From positions 124,001-188,000 of the forward strand of contig RFOD01000001.1 in NCBI GenBank assembly GCA_009926865.1: a DNA stretch of 64,000 nucleotides, in the 5' to 3' direction. The notes under the pieces are model-generated. The model saw nothing but the letters and a program-made list of their open reading frames with translations. It ran no database searches and was not told the origin of the DNA. Shown here piece by piece: positions 9,572 to 21,541 of the stretch. A program made the position numbers and the translations under genes. The number at the start of each line of letters is the position of its first letter. Position 1 is the stretch's first letter. Source of the DNA: Gammaproteobacteria bacterium. GTDB taxonomy: Bacteria; Pseudomonadota; Gammaproteobacteria; Steroidobacterales; Steroidobacteraceae.

Positions 9572-10554
9572 GCTAATCCTTCCGAAGCTGGGGAATTCTC
9601 GGTCATCTCATCATCAGACTCAGCCGCTGCGTCCTCAACCGCTTGCAAACGGGGTCGCTGCGCAGAGCGCACATGCAAGGGTCCGTAGGGCTCGGTCTGA
9701 ACGAGATCCAACAATCCCTCACGAACCAATTCCAAGATGGCCATGAAGGTCACCGTCACACCCATCCGACCCTCTTCGGGGCGGAAGAGTCTTGTGAATT
9801 CCATGAAGGGCGCCTCGGCGACCGCCGCCAACACGTCCGTCATGCGCGCCCGCACCGACAGACGCTCTCGCTGCACGTGATGATGCTCAAACATCGCCGC
9901 GCGCGTCACCACTTCGCGGAATGCATCAATCATTTCCTGCAAAGCGACCTTGGGTGGCTCCGCCGGCGGACGACGAGTCTCCGTCTGCGCACTCGCCAAC
10001 CATACGTCGCGCTCGAGTCGCGGCAAATGATCAATGTTTTCGGCCGCCTGCTTGAAGCGTTCATATTCCTGCAGCCGTCGCACCAGATCGGCACGCGGAT
10101 CGGACTCCTCGGTGATCGCGTCGCTCGAGCGTGGCAACAACATGCGGGATTTAATTTCCGCGAGGGTGGCCGCCATGACCAAATATTCGCCCGCCAACTC
10201 GAGCTGCATATCCTGCATCAGCTCGATGTAGTTCATGTACTGGCGCGTGATGTCGGCCAGTGGAATATCCAAAATATCGAGATTCTGTTTGCGAATCAGA
10301 TACAAGAGCAGATCGAGCGGCCCCTCGAATGCTTCAAGGAATACCTCGAGTGCTTGCGGAGGGATATAAAGATCCCGCGGTAACTGCGTGATGGGCTCGC
10401 CTTGCACGACCGCGAAGGGCATTTCCGCCTGGCTAGGCTCAGCCTGGTTGGGCTCAGCCTGGTTGGGCTCAGCCTGCGGCGACCTAGCAGTCGCCACGTC
10501 CACGACGGGGTCGTCTGCATCGTTGATTGCGTTGGCGGGTAGCTCTGACTTCAT
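9568..10554 (-). CDS. scpA: Segregation and condensation protein A (kleisin)
   Basis: Bridges the Smc heads in the bacterial condensin; the smc gene is at 16719-20231. The 328 residues include a low-complexity N-terminal extension of about 60 residues, with QAEPN repeated, before the conserved kleisin start FEGPLDLLLYLIRKQNLDILDIPL. The middle LAGEYLVMAATLAEIKSRMLLP and a C-terminal winged helix (VVTFMAILELVREGLLDL) complete the family pattern. Its start overlaps the trpS stop (TAATG) and its stop overlaps scpB (ATGA), so trpS, scpA and scpB are coupled. Confidence 0.93.
   Translation of the reverse strand: MKSELPANAINDADDPVVDVATARSPQAEPNQAEPNQAEPSQAEMPFAVVQGEPITQLPRDLYIPPQALEVFLEAFEGPLDLLLYLIRKQNLDILDIPLADITRQYMNYIELMQDMQLELAGEYLVMAATLAEIKSRMLLPRSSDAITEESDPRADLVRRLQEYERFKQAAENIDHLPRLERDVWLASAQTETRRPPAEPPKVALQEMIDAFREVVTRAAMFEHHHVQRERLSVRARMTDVLAAVAEAPFMEFTRLFRPEEGRMGVTVTFMAILELVREGLLDLVQTEPYGPLHVRSAQRPRLQAVEDAAAESDDEMTENSPASEGLA
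10429..10474 (-). repeat. Three tandem 15-bp units inside scpA
   Basis: Three nearly identical 15-bp units built on GGCTCAGCCTGGTTG (plus strand) encode repeated QAEPN in the disordered N-terminal extension of ScpA. A fourth degenerate unit follows. It is an in-frame coding microsatellite; copy number could vary between strains without breaking the frame. Confidence 0.85.
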
Positions 10555-11768
10555 TATTCGCCTCGTAAGTGCATCGCCCGACGCACCTCGGTCAAAGTTT
10601 CATGAGCCACCTCTCGCGCGCGCTCATTGCCTTCGCTCACGATGCCGCGCAGGAGATCCGGATTATTTTCATACTCCCTGGCACGTTCGCGCATGCCACC
10701 AATCTCCGTCACGACCGCTTCGATCAGCGGCTTTTTACACTCAAGGCACCCAATGGAGGCACTACGGCACCCTGCCGCTGCCCAAGCACGGGTACTCTCA
10801 TCCGAATACACCTCATGCATAGACCACACGGGGCAATTTTGCGGATCGCCCGGATCTGTCCGTCGGACCCGAGCCGGATCAGTCTGCATGGTGCGCAATT
10901 TTTTGGCCACCGTATCTGGATCTTCCCGTAGACCGATGGTGTTGCCATAGGACTTGGACATCTTGCGACCGTCGAGCCCGAGCAGCTTCGGCGTCGGAGT
11001 CAAGAGTACCTGCGGCTCCGGCAAAATATTGAGACTGCCACCCTCGAGGTAACCGAGTAATCGCTCCCGATCCGCGACAGTGATGCGCGCATTACCTTGC
11101 ACTAACGCACGCGCGCGCTCGAGTGACGCCTCATCACCCTGCTCTTGGAACTTCTTGCGCAGCTCGCGATACAGCGCGCTGTTACGCGCGCCGAGCTCCC
11201 CGATGGCTCGCTCGGCTTTGTCTTCAAACCCTGCTTCGCGGCCATAGAGATGGTTAAAGCGACGAGCAATCTCGCGAGTGATTTCAACGTGCGCCACCTG
11301 GTCTTCACCCACCGGCACATAACCCGGGCGGTACAGCAGGATATCGGCCGACTGCAGCAAGGGGTAACCGAGAAATCCGTAGGTCGCGAGATCCTTCTCC
11401 GCGAGCTCTGCTTGTTGATCTTTATAGGTCGGGACCCGCTCTAGCCACGATAGCGGCGTGATCATCGACAGCAACAAATGCAGCTCTGCGTGCTCCGGAA
11501 CCTGCGACTGCACAAAGAGAGTCGCCACGCCGGGATTCAGTCCTGCCGCCAACCAGTCGATCAACATCTCCTCGGTGTGCCGGGCGAGCTGACTCGTGTC
11601 TTCATACCCCGTGGTCAGGGCATGCCAATCCGCAACAAAGAAAAAGCAGGGATACTTGTACTGTAGCTCCACCCAGTTGCGCAGCGCCCCGTGGTAGTTA
11701 CCCAGATGCAGTTGCCCGGTCGGTCGCATGCCCGAGAGCACTCGGTTCGTCTGCGGCTGCGCACTCAT
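10554..11768 (-). CDS. trpS: Tryptophanyl-tRNA synthetase
   Basis: Charges tRNA-Trp. The class I signatures are GQLHLGNYHGALRNW (HIGH-type) near residue 19 and GRKMSKSYGN (KMSKS). At 404 residues it is about 70 longer than E. coli TrpS. The extra length is a helical insertion between the nucleotide-binding halves (roughly residues 165-240, starting GREAGFEDKAERAIGELGA). It is the first gene upstream of scpA and overlaps it by one nucleotide. Confidence 0.95.
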   Translation of the reverse strand: MSAQPQTNRVLSGMRPTGQLHLGNYHGALRNWVELQYKYPCFFFVADWHALTTGYEDTSQLARHTEEMLIDWLAAGLNPGVATLFVQSQVPEHAELHLLLSMITPLSWLERVPTYKDQQAELAEKDLATYGFLGYPLLQSADILLYRPGYVPVGEDQVAHVEITREIARRFNHLYGREAGFEDKAERAIGELGARNSALYRELRKKFQEQGDEASLERARALVQGNARITVADRERLLGYLEGGSLNILPEPQVLLTPTPKLLGLDGRKMSKSYGNTIGLREDPDTVAKKLRTMQTDPARVRRTDPGDPQNCPVWSMHEVYSDESTRAWAAAGCRSASIGCLECKKPLIEAVVTEIGGMRERAREYENNPDLLRGIVSEGNERAREVAHETLTEVRRAMHLRGE

Positions 11769-11871
11769 CTACAGCACACCAGACTTGAATAAATGTTCAT
11801 AAACCCCTGATTTTTAATTACTTTGGTAACGGAATAATCGCGACTCTAAACGCCTTATTTCCGTCAGCGCC

Positions 11872-11877
11872 ATTATA
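11872..11877 (-). promoter_or_regulatory. Possible -10 box for trpS
   Basis: A perfect TATAAT on the minus strand overlaps the yciO stop codon and precedes an AT-rich 104-bp leader before trpS. No convincing -35 hexamer lies 16-18 nt upstream, so this is only a candidate. Confidence 0.3.
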
Positions 11878-12493
11878 GCCCGAAGGGCTCGAGACTGCCC
11901 CGTCCCTCGCGTAAGACCGCGATGGGTTGGCTTGCCAGATCGATCACGGTGGTCGGATCAAGACTACAGGGTCCCGCATCCAAAATTGCCGCTAACTCAC
12001 GGCCCAAACGCGCTTCGATTTCCGCTGGGTCGTTTAAGGGCAGTGACTCGCCCGGCATGATAAGCGTGGAACTCATGATGGGCTCGCCGAGCTCGCTAAG
12101 GATCGCCTGCGGCACCACGTGATCCGGAATCCTTAGGCCGATCGTTCGACGTTTCTCATGCTGTAGGCGCCGTGGGGTTTCCCGACTCGCTGGCAACAAA
12201 AAGGTATAGGGGCCCGGGGTACACGCCTTGAGCAAGCGAAACTGCCACGTATCGACGCGGGCGTACTTGGCGATTTCCGTCAGATCGCGGCAGACCAAGG
12301 TGAAATGATGATGCCGATCGGCCTGCCGTAGTCGCCGGATCCGCTCGAGCGCATCTTTATCGCCAATATGGCAACCCAAGGCGTAGCTCGAGTCCGTCGG
12401 ATACGCGATCACCTGCCCCTCGCGTAACGAGGCCACCACTTGGCGTATCAATCGCGACTGCGGATTTTCCGGATGAAGGCTAATGATGGACAT
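11873..12493 (-). CDS. yciO: YciO-type member of the Sua5/YrdC/YwlC family
   Basis: The 206-residue protein has the YrdC fold: YPTDSSYALGCHIGDKDAL near the N-terminus, then HFTLVCRDLTEIAKYA, GPYTFLLPAS and RTIGLRIPDH. The spacing and the absence of a long C-terminal Sua5 domain point to YciO, a paralogue of the threonylcarbamoyl-AMP synthase TsaC whose cellular role is not settled. It is divergent from bolA, with start codons only 18 bp apart, so promoter elements must overlap coding sequence. Confidence 0.85.
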   Translation of the reverse strand: MSIISLHPENPQSRLIRQVVASLREGQVIAYPTDSSYALGCHIGDKDALERIRRLRQADRHHHFTLVCRDLTEIAKYARVDTWQFRLLKACTPGPYTFLLPASRETPRRLQHEKRRTIGLRIPDHVVPQAILSELGEPIMSSTLIMPGESLPLNDPAEIEARLGRELAAILDAGPCSLDPTTVIDLASQPIAVLREGRGSLEPFGL

Positions 12494-12498
12494 GATGC

Positions 12499-12517
12499 GA
12501 TAATGATAACCATGAGT
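12499..12517 (+). promoter_or_regulatory. Fur-box-like sequence over the bolA start
   Basis: GATAATGATAACCATGAGT matches 15 of 19 positions of the classical Fur box, and its first 11 bases match exactly. It covers the bolA start codon in the short divergent gap. Seen by eye only. One match among AT-rich start regions could be chance. Confidence 0.25.
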
Positions 12518-12772
12518 CGGGTCGAACTACTGCGCGAGAGACTGCAAAACGCCCTAGCGCCCAGCCTTCTCGCGATCCGCGACGATAGCGCGCTACATGA
12601 GGGCCATGCGGGCGCACGCGAGGGCGGTGGGCACTTTCACGTCACGATCGCAAGTGCGGCTTTCGTGGGCCGCAATACACTCGCTCGGCATCGATTAGTC
12701 TACGACGCGGTGAGTGATCTCATGCCTAAGACGATCCATGCCTTGTCCATCGACGCGCGCTTGCCGTCATAA
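12512..12772 (+). CDS. bolA: BolA family protein
   Basis: A small 86-residue protein from the ATG at 12512 (MSRVELLRERLQNALAP). The frame is open further upstream, but that part is not BolA-like. The family features are the conserved HFHVTIASAAFVGRNTLARHR loop, split here as HFHVTIASAAF and GRNTLARHRLVYDA, and the C-terminal IHALSI. BolA proteins pair with monothiol glutaredoxins to bind Fe-S clusters, and in E. coli BolA affects cell shape under stress. The foldase lipoprotein gene follows immediately downstream. Confidence 0.88.
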   Translation: MSRVELLRERLQNALAPSLLAIRDDSALHEGHAGAREGGGHFHVTIASAAFVGRNTLARHRLVYDAVSDLMPKTIHALSIDARLPS

Positions 12773-12813
12773 TGCACGCTTCGCGGCCCGCCGCTCCACT
12801 GATGGGAATTTGC

Positions 12814-15758
<2,945 letters not shown>

Positions 15759-16703
15759 CTAGACCGAAGCTGATCCCGCCTCGCGACGCATCTCGGCCAG
15801 TCGCGATTCGGTTAAAGCTTGCCCGCCGCTATCTTGGAGTTCACCACGTACGCGCTGCGCCAAGGTATGACCCACTAACAAAAGTTTATCGACGGCGTCG
15901 CGACCCGCAAGCGGACCCGGCAACACGGCAAACAAATTGAGCCCTCTAAATAACGAGGCATCCATAGTATCGAGGTTAAAGGTCCCCGGTTGAGTGAGGC
16001 TCGCTGCACTCATCAGCACACGCCCATCGGCCACGGGTCGATGGAAAATATCCATCTCGCCATGAACAAATCCCTCGCCCTGCAAAGCCTGGCGCAGGCT
16101 AGCCCCGGTAAAGCGCTCGCCTCCTTTACCCACGACGCGTAAGCCCACCACCCGTCGCTGATCTTCTGGCGGCCACTCAATGCGTACGCGTGGTGCGATC
16201 TCATCAGGCGGTGGCGTAGACACACTGGGGATCGCCGACTCGGCGCCCGCGCTGACTTCACGTGCGGCGCCTAGGACGCCCTCATCTGGCAAGTCTTCCT
16301 CGTCACGGGTCTCATCAGTTTGACGGGCCTCAGTTTGACCAGCCTCGGTCTGAGGCACCTCAGTGCGCGAGCTCTCGGGAGATAAGGCCGATGCCCAACG
16401 ATCATCAAAATCATCTCGAGCAGAAAGGCCCGGCAGATCCATTTCGGATTCTGCGGATCGAGATCCACCCGCACCCGAGTCGAGCTTGTCGAGCACATCG
16501 CGTTGACCGCTCGACTGTCCGGATCTCTCCCCGATCAGCACATCCTCAACGTCATCAGGACCGCTGTCGTGCTCAGCATCGGCTTTGCGAGCTCGCCAGC
16601 GCTGCACCAGCTCCCAAAGAATCAAGATCGCGATCACCGTCGCGCCTAACACCAAAAGCGATAGGCGCAAATCTGAGGTCAACGTATTAATCAGATCCTG
16701 CAC
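15759..16703 (-). CDS. zipA: Cell division protein ZipA
   Basis: Membrane anchor for FtsZ at the division ring. The protein is 314 residues from a GTG start. One N-terminal transmembrane helix (LSLLVLGATVIAILILWELV) is followed by a charged linker with small repeats (TEAGQTEARQTDE). The C-terminal FtsZ-binding domain contains VVGKGGERFTGASLRQAL and FHRPVADGRVLMSAASLTQPG. It lies between smc and ligA. Confidence 0.92.
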   Translation of the reverse strand: MQDLINTLTSDLRLSLLVLGATVIAILILWELVQRWRARKADAEHDSGPDDVEDVLIGERSGQSSGQRDVLDKLDSGAGGSRSAESEMDLPGLSARDDFDDRWASALSPESSRTEVPQTEAGQTEARQTDETRDEEDLPDEGVLGAAREVSAGAESAIPSVSTPPPDEIAPRVRIEWPPEDQRRVVGLRVVGKGGERFTGASLRQALQGEGFVHGEMDIFHRPVADGRVLMSAASLTQPGTFNLDTMDASLFRGLNLFAVLPGPLAGRDAVDKLLLVGHTLAQRVRGELQDSGGQALTESRLAEMRREAGSASV

Positions 16704-16718
16704 AACCTAGACACCATT

Positions 16719-19700
16719 TCAAGTTGCAGCCAACCGAACCGCTTCATCAACATCCACGGCGACGAGACGCGACACGCCGGGCTCGTTCATCGTCACACCT
16801 AACAACTGCGAGGCCAACTCCATCGTGGCCTTGTTGTGCGTGATAAAAATGAACTGCACGCGATGCGCCATTTCGCGAACGATATCGCAAAAGCGACCCA
16901 CGTTATTCTCATCAAGCGGCGCATCCACCTCATCGAGGAGACAGAACGGCGCAGGATTAAGCTCGAAAATCGAAAACACCAAGGCGACCGCAGTTAAGGC
17001 TTTCTCACCACCAGAGAGCTGAGAAATCGTCACGTTGCGTTTGCCCGGAGGCCGCGCCATCACAGAGACACCAGCCTCCAAAGGATCATCGCCAACCAAC
17101 TCGAGGTAAGCATGCCCACCCCCGAATAAGCGCGGAAATTTTTCCTGTAGGCCCGCATTAATACGATTAAACGTATCTTCAAATCTTGTACGAGTCTCTT
17201 GATCGATCTTGCGCATCGCCTCTTCTAAAGTCGATAACGCAGAGGTCAAATCGGTAAATTGCCGATCAAGATATTCTTTGCGTTCCGTATTCTCCGCCAA
17301 CTCATCAATTGCAGCGAGGTTCACCTGCCCAAGCTTTTCAATGTCGGTACGCGTGCCCACCAATTGCGATTCCCATTCGCCCACCGATGCTTCGGAGGTC
17401 AACGACGCGAGCACCTCTGCCAACACACACTGCGTGGCCGCAAATTGCTCGGCAATCGCCTCACGTCGCACGCGCGTCTCCTGCGCTGCCAAACGCGCCT
17501 GTTCGCTCGCCTCACGCGCAGCAGCAACCCGCTGCTCAGCGGTCTGTCGCTGACTATCCAATGATTGCAGCTCCGCGTCGGCTTCTTCCATTGCTCGACG
17601 GGCCTGTGCAAGCTCCGACTCCACCTCGAGTCTCCGAGCAAGCAGATCCGTCAAAGATTGCTCCAACTCCGCGATGGGCGCATCTGCACCCGCTAGCTCT
17701 GATTCCAAGGTCGCGATCTTATCGGTCACCTGGGTACGCTGCTCGCTCGCTCGTACCAAAGACGTGTCCATGGAGCTCGCTGCCGTACGCCGACCCTCAG
17801 CACGCACCAATAGATCGCGCGCGACTAACTGAGCGGCCTGTGCGGCTGTCCGCGCCGCATTGAGCGCCTCACGAGCATCCTCACGCGCGGCATCGAGTTC
17901 ACCACGTTGACCATCGAGCGCCGCCAAGGCCTCTCGTCCACGCTCAAGCTCAGTACGAGCGCGAGTGATCGCCTCCTCGGATTGAGCCATTTCGCGCTGC
18001 ACTTCTTGTGCTTCGAGGTCTAGACGCTGACGTCTTGCAACCGATTCCTGCACTCGGGCGCGAGAGGCCTCAAGTTGTCCCAGTACATCCGCGTGGGAGC
18101 GGTGTGCGGCTTGAATCTGCGCTTGTACCTCATCACGACGTCGTTCTGCGACACTCATGCCCTCGCGGACCTGCTGCAGCTCTTGTTCTGCAGCCCGTAC
18201 CGCACTTTCTTTGAGGTCGACTTCCTCACGCAACTCTTTTAAGCGTTGCTCACGCGCTAGCACACCCGCGTGCTCATCGTCACCTCGAGCAATCCGTAAC
18301 CAGTGACGGCCCACCCACTCACCCGAGCGGGTAATGAACGATTCGCCAGCTTGAAGACTCCCGCGTGACGCCAATGCGGCACTCAAGCTGTCAACCACCC
18401 GCACACCATGCAACCAATCGAGTAGTACTGCGGGACCGCGTACACGCGTGCGTAGCCACTCTGCGCTAGCGACCTCGCCGCTAGGAGCTGCCGCTACGCT
18501 CGAATCGATCAGAACCAAACTACCTCGGTCCACCGTGACCAAAGAATCAACAAGGGGATCAATGTCATCGGCGCAAACCGCTTCCAAGTAATCACCGAGC
18601 ACGGTTTCCACCGCGCGCTCAAAACCCGCATCGACCGCGAGGCTCTCCGCCAAGCGCGATCGCTCTGCAAGCCCTCGGCTTTGCAACCACTGATCCATAC
18701 CGCCATCAGCACGCCCTAGGGCCGCTCGCTGTAGCGCCTCAATCGACATGAGCTCAGCACGTGAACGCTCACGCTGTTGGCGTGCCTGCTCAAGGCGACC
18801 CTCAGACTCAGCTTGTCGCTGGCGCAGGCCCTGCACTTCACCCAACGCCTGGTCCAGGCGGCGCGATAGACCATCCGCAGCCTCACGCGCCTCCGACTCG
18901 CGTTGACCGAGCTCGAACAACTGACCTTGGCTCTCTTGCGCGATGAGATTGTCGCGCTCGATATCCAAGCGATCTCGCTGGCTACGCAAACGTCGCAGTT
19001 GATTCTCCAGCTGCTCGATACGCGCCTGCTCGACCTGCACCACTTGATTGTAACGGCCGAGTTGCTGATTAAAGGCTTCCCAACGCTGCTGCCAAGCCGC
19101 CTGGCCCTGCTCAGCCTCGGCTAGCTGAGCACTCGCCGCTGACTCTTGAGTTTGCGCAGCTTCAAGCTCAGGGCCGAGTCGCGTCAACTCGTCGCGGATC
19201 TGGGCAAGCTCAGCCTCATCACGCTCAATTTGCGTCACCAAAGATTGCAGCGTCTGACGCGACTCCTGCAAATCCTGACGCTTAAGTTCACGGGTTTCAC
19301 GGGCAAATTGCACTTGGCTTTCAGTCCGCGAGATATCTGCCCCGATCCCGTAGTAGCGACCTTGTACCTCCGAGACCGCCTCACTGCGCTCGGTATGAAA
19401 CTGACGTTGTGTTTCAATGGCCGCCTCAGCCGCGCGCAGGTCCGCTAAGGCTGCTTGCATGGCAAGCTCCGTCTCGCGCATCGCGGAGTCCTGCACCTCG
19501 GCACCGCTATCGAGATCACGCAGTCGCAAAGCAAGCAGCTCTGCGGTCAGCTGCCGCTCGCGATCTTTCAAAGATTGATACTTTTTGGCAATCGTAGCCT
19601 GACGCTGCAAATGCCGAATCTGCTTATCGATTTCATCGCGCAGATCCTGTAGACGCTCAAGGTTCTCACGCGTATCGCGGATGCGGCTTTCCGTTTCCTT

Positions 19701-20231
19701 ACGACGTTCTTTGTACTTGGAGATACCCGCCGCTTCTTCAATGAACGCGCGCATTTCATCTGATTTAGCCTCGATCACTCGCGAGATCATGCCCTGCTCG
19801 ATGATCGCGTAACTACGCGAGCCGAGGCCGGTACCCAGGAATAACTGGGTGATATCTTTGCGACGGCAGCGGGCACCATTGATGAAGTAACCACTCGATC
19901 CATCGCGCGAGACTTCACGTCGCAACGACACTTCAGCGAACGCCGCGTAGTTACCGCCGATCTTGCCATCGGAGTTGTCAAACACCAGCTCGACCGAAGC
20001 TTTACCCACGGGCTTACGCGCGCTCGAGCCGTTGAACACCACATCGGCCATCGAGTCGCCGCGTAAGTGTTTGGCGGATAATTCGCCCATCACCCAGCGC
20101 ACGGCATCAATGACGTTGGATTTACCACAGCCATTGGGGCCCACCACTCCGGTGAGGTTGCTTGGAAAAGTAACGTTGGTCGGATCGACAAAGGACTTGA
20201 ATCCGGCCAGCTTGATCTTGGTCAAACGCAT
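16719..20231 (-). CDS. smc: Chromosome partition protein Smc
   Basis: ATPase core of the SMC-ScpAB condensin. The 1170 residues show Walker A VGPNGCGKSNVIDAVRWV near residue 32, two long coiled coils flanking a hinge (about 500-640), the ABC signature LSGGEKALTAVALVFS, and Walker B FCLLDEVDAPLDE. Its partners scpA and scpB lie elsewhere in the window, so this organism uses Smc-ScpAB rather than MukBEF. It is divergent from queF and leads smc-zipA-ligA. Confidence 0.97.
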   Translation of the reverse strand: MRLTKIKLAGFKSFVDPTNVTFPSNLTGVVGPNGCGKSNVIDAVRWVMGELSAKHLRGDSMADVVFNGSSARKPVGKASVELVFDNSDGKIGGNYAAFAEVSLRREVSRDGSSGYFINGARCRRKDITQLFLGTGLGSRSYAIIEQGMISRVIEAKSDEMRAFIEEAAGISKYKERRKETESRIRDTRENLERLQDLRDEIDKQIRHLQRQATIAKKYQSLKDRERQLTAELLALRLRDLDSGAEVQDSAMRETELAMQAALADLRAAEAAIETQRQFHTERSEAVSEVQGRYYGIGADISRTESQVQFARETRELKRQDLQESRQTLQSLVTQIERDEAELAQIRDELTRLGPELEAAQTQESAASAQLAEAEQGQAAWQQRWEAFNQQLGRYNQVVQVEQARIEQLENQLRRLRSQRDRLDIERDNLIAQESQGQLFELGQRESEAREAADGLSRRLDQALGEVQGLRQRQAESEGRLEQARQQRERSRAELMSIEALQRAALGRADGGMDQWLQSRGLAERSRLAESLAVDAGFERAVETVLGDYLEAVCADDIDPLVDSLVTVDRGSLVLIDSSVAAAPSGEVASAEWLRTRVRGPAVLLDWLHGVRVVDSLSAALASRGSLQAGESFITRSGEWVGRHWLRIARGDDEHAGVLAREQRLKELREEVDLKESAVRAAEQELQQVREGMSVAERRRDEVQAQIQAAHRSHADVLGQLEASRARVQESVARRQRLDLEAQEVQREMAQSEEAITRARTELERGREALAALDGQRGELDAAREDAREALNAARTAAQAAQLVARDLLVRAEGRRTAASSMDTSLVRASEQRTQVTDKIATLESELAGADAPIAELEQSLTDLLARRLEVESELAQARRAMEEADAELQSLDSQRQTAEQRVAAAREASEQARLAAQETRVRREAIAEQFAATQCVLAEVLASLTSEASVGEWESQLVGTRTDIEKLGQVNLAAIDELAENTERKEYLDRQFTDLTSALSTLEEAMRKIDQETRTRFEDTFNRINAGLQEKFPRLFGGGHAYLELVGDDPLEAGVSVMARPPGKRNVTISQLSGGEKALTAVALVFSIFELNPAPFCLLDEVDAPLDENNVGRFCDIVREMAHRVQFIFITHNKATMELASQLLGVTMNEPGVSRLVAVDVDEAVRLAAT

Positions 20232-20325
20232 CGTGTGAAATGTCTCCGCGGCGATCCCGCGCCGGCTAGCCGCGTAGTGTAGATTAATCGGCCTGTCATC
20301 GTCCTCCCATAGGATCTAGCTATTC

Positions 20326-20715
20326 ATGACCCAGACTTCCTACTCCCACCTCGATACCTTCCCGAACCCGCAGCAAGAGGTCGATTACACGATCCGCATG
20401 ACGATTCCGGAATTCACCTGCCTATGCCCCAAAACGGGGCAGCCAGACTTCGCGACCTTCGAGCTGGAATATGTACCGGACCGACTGTGTGTCGAACTCA
20501 AATCGCTAAAGCTCTACATGGGGTCGTTTCGCGATCGCGGCGCCTTCCATGAAGCAATTACCAATGAGATTGCAGCGGATTTAGCCAAATTGACCCAACC
20601 ACGGTTCCTCCGCTTGACGGGAAAGTTCAACGTCCGGGGCGGGATCTACACCACCATCGTCGCGACACGCCAGCAAGCGGGCTGGAACGCACCGACACCC
20701 GTCAGCCTACCCTGA
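20326..20715 (+). CDS. queF: NADPH-dependent 7-cyano-7-deazaguanine reductase, short (unimodular) type
   Basis: Reduces preQ0 to preQ1 for the tRNA base queuosine. The 129-residue length marks the YkvM-like unimodular class rather than the ~280-residue bimodular enzyme of E. coli. The catalytic Cys is in [14 protein letters not shown], and substrate-binding residues lie in [22 protein letters not shown]. No preQ1 riboswitch was recognised upstream. Confidence 0.93.
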   Translation: MTQTSYSHLDTFPNPQQEVDYTIRMTIPEFTCLCPKTGQPDFATFELEYVPDRLCVELKSLKLYMGSFRDRGAFHEAITNEIAADLAKLTQPRFLRLTGKFNVRGGIYTTIVATRQQAGWNAPTPVSLP

Positions 20716-20788
20716 CACTCTGCCATGAGGCCGAAAAACCCTTTATAATGATGGGTCCACCTTAGCCCCTTCATAAAAGGAGCCATGG

Positions 20789-21508
20789 ATGCCGGTCAAG
20801 AAAAAATCCGCAGCGACGGGCTCGAGCAATGCGAAAGCCCAAAAAACCGAAAGTGTAAGCAAGATGTCGAAGACCCCCGCTAGAAAAGCTAAAAGCTCGA
20901 GCAAGGCCGCCAAAGCCGATGCCTCCGCGTCAAACACCGCCGCCGACATTGAGACGCCGAAACCCGTCGCTTCCTCTACACCGCCCGCTACAGGCGTCGT
21001 CGCGACCTATGTACAGCGCAACCCGCGGCCCGTCGACGTCGAGACGGACAGTGACGATGAGGACAGCAACCTACTGACGGGCCCGCGTAACGTCCAGCCC
21101 TATATTGTGAAACGCGGTGAGCAGTACATGAGCCGCGAACAACTCGATCACTTCAGAATGATCCTGGAGACCTGGAAGCGGGATCTTATGGTGGAAGTGG
21201 ACCGAACCGTCTCTCACATGAAAGACGAGGCTGCTAACTTCCCGGACCCGAACGATCGGGCGACCCAAGAAGAAGAGTTCAGTCTCGAGTTACGTACCCG
21301 CGATCGTGAGCGCAAACTCATCCGCAAGATCGAAGAGGCCCTCTCACGCATCGAGGATGGCTCTTACGGCTATTGCCTTGAGACCGGCGAGGAAATCGGT
21401 ATCAAGCGTCTAGAGGCGAGACCCGTGGCAACCTTGAGTCTCGAGGCCCAGGAGCGACGCGAGCGGCGCGAAAAGCAATATGGCGATCGTGACGATCGGT
21501 ATCGCTAA
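20789..21508 (+). CDS. dksA: DksA-type RNA polymerase-binding factor with lost zinc-finger cysteines
   Basis: Binds the RNA polymerase secondary channel and mediates stringent control with ppGpp. The ATG at 20789 follows an AAGGAG ribosome site. Residues 1 to about 90 are a Lys/Ala/Ser-rich extension absent from E. coli DksA (151 residues). The coiled-coil with the acidic tip (FPDPNDRATQEEEFSLELR) is intact. The four-Cys zinc finger keeps one Cys: YGYCLETGEEIGIKRLEARP replaces CxxC with CLET, and the second pair reads TLSLEA. Such low-Cys DksA forms are known, for example in alphaproteobacteria. gluQ follows, as in E. coli. Confidence 0.9.
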   Translation: MPVKKKSAATGSSNAKAQKTESVSKMSKTPARKAKSSSKAAKADASASNTAADIETPKPVASSTPPATGVVATYVQRNPRPVDVETDSDDEDSNLLTGPRNVQPYIVKRGEQYMSREQLDHFRMILETWKRDLMVEVDRTVSHMKDEAANFPDPNDRATQEEEFSLELRTRDRERKLIRKIEEALSRIEDGSYGYCLETGEEIGIKRLEARPVATLSLEAQERRERREKQYGDRDDRYR

Positions 21509-21541
21509 CGACTCCTTCGCACGAACTCCTGCTTAGGTAGA

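Noticed and set aside
10429..10474. CRISPR-like short repeat array
   Set aside because: The units are contiguous, 15 bp long, without spacers, and encode an in-frame peptide repeat in scpA.
20232..20325. preQ1 riboswitch upstream of queF
   Set aside because: The 94-bp gap lacks the C-rich loop and the A-rich tail of preQ1 aptamers; it looks like a plain divergent promoter region.
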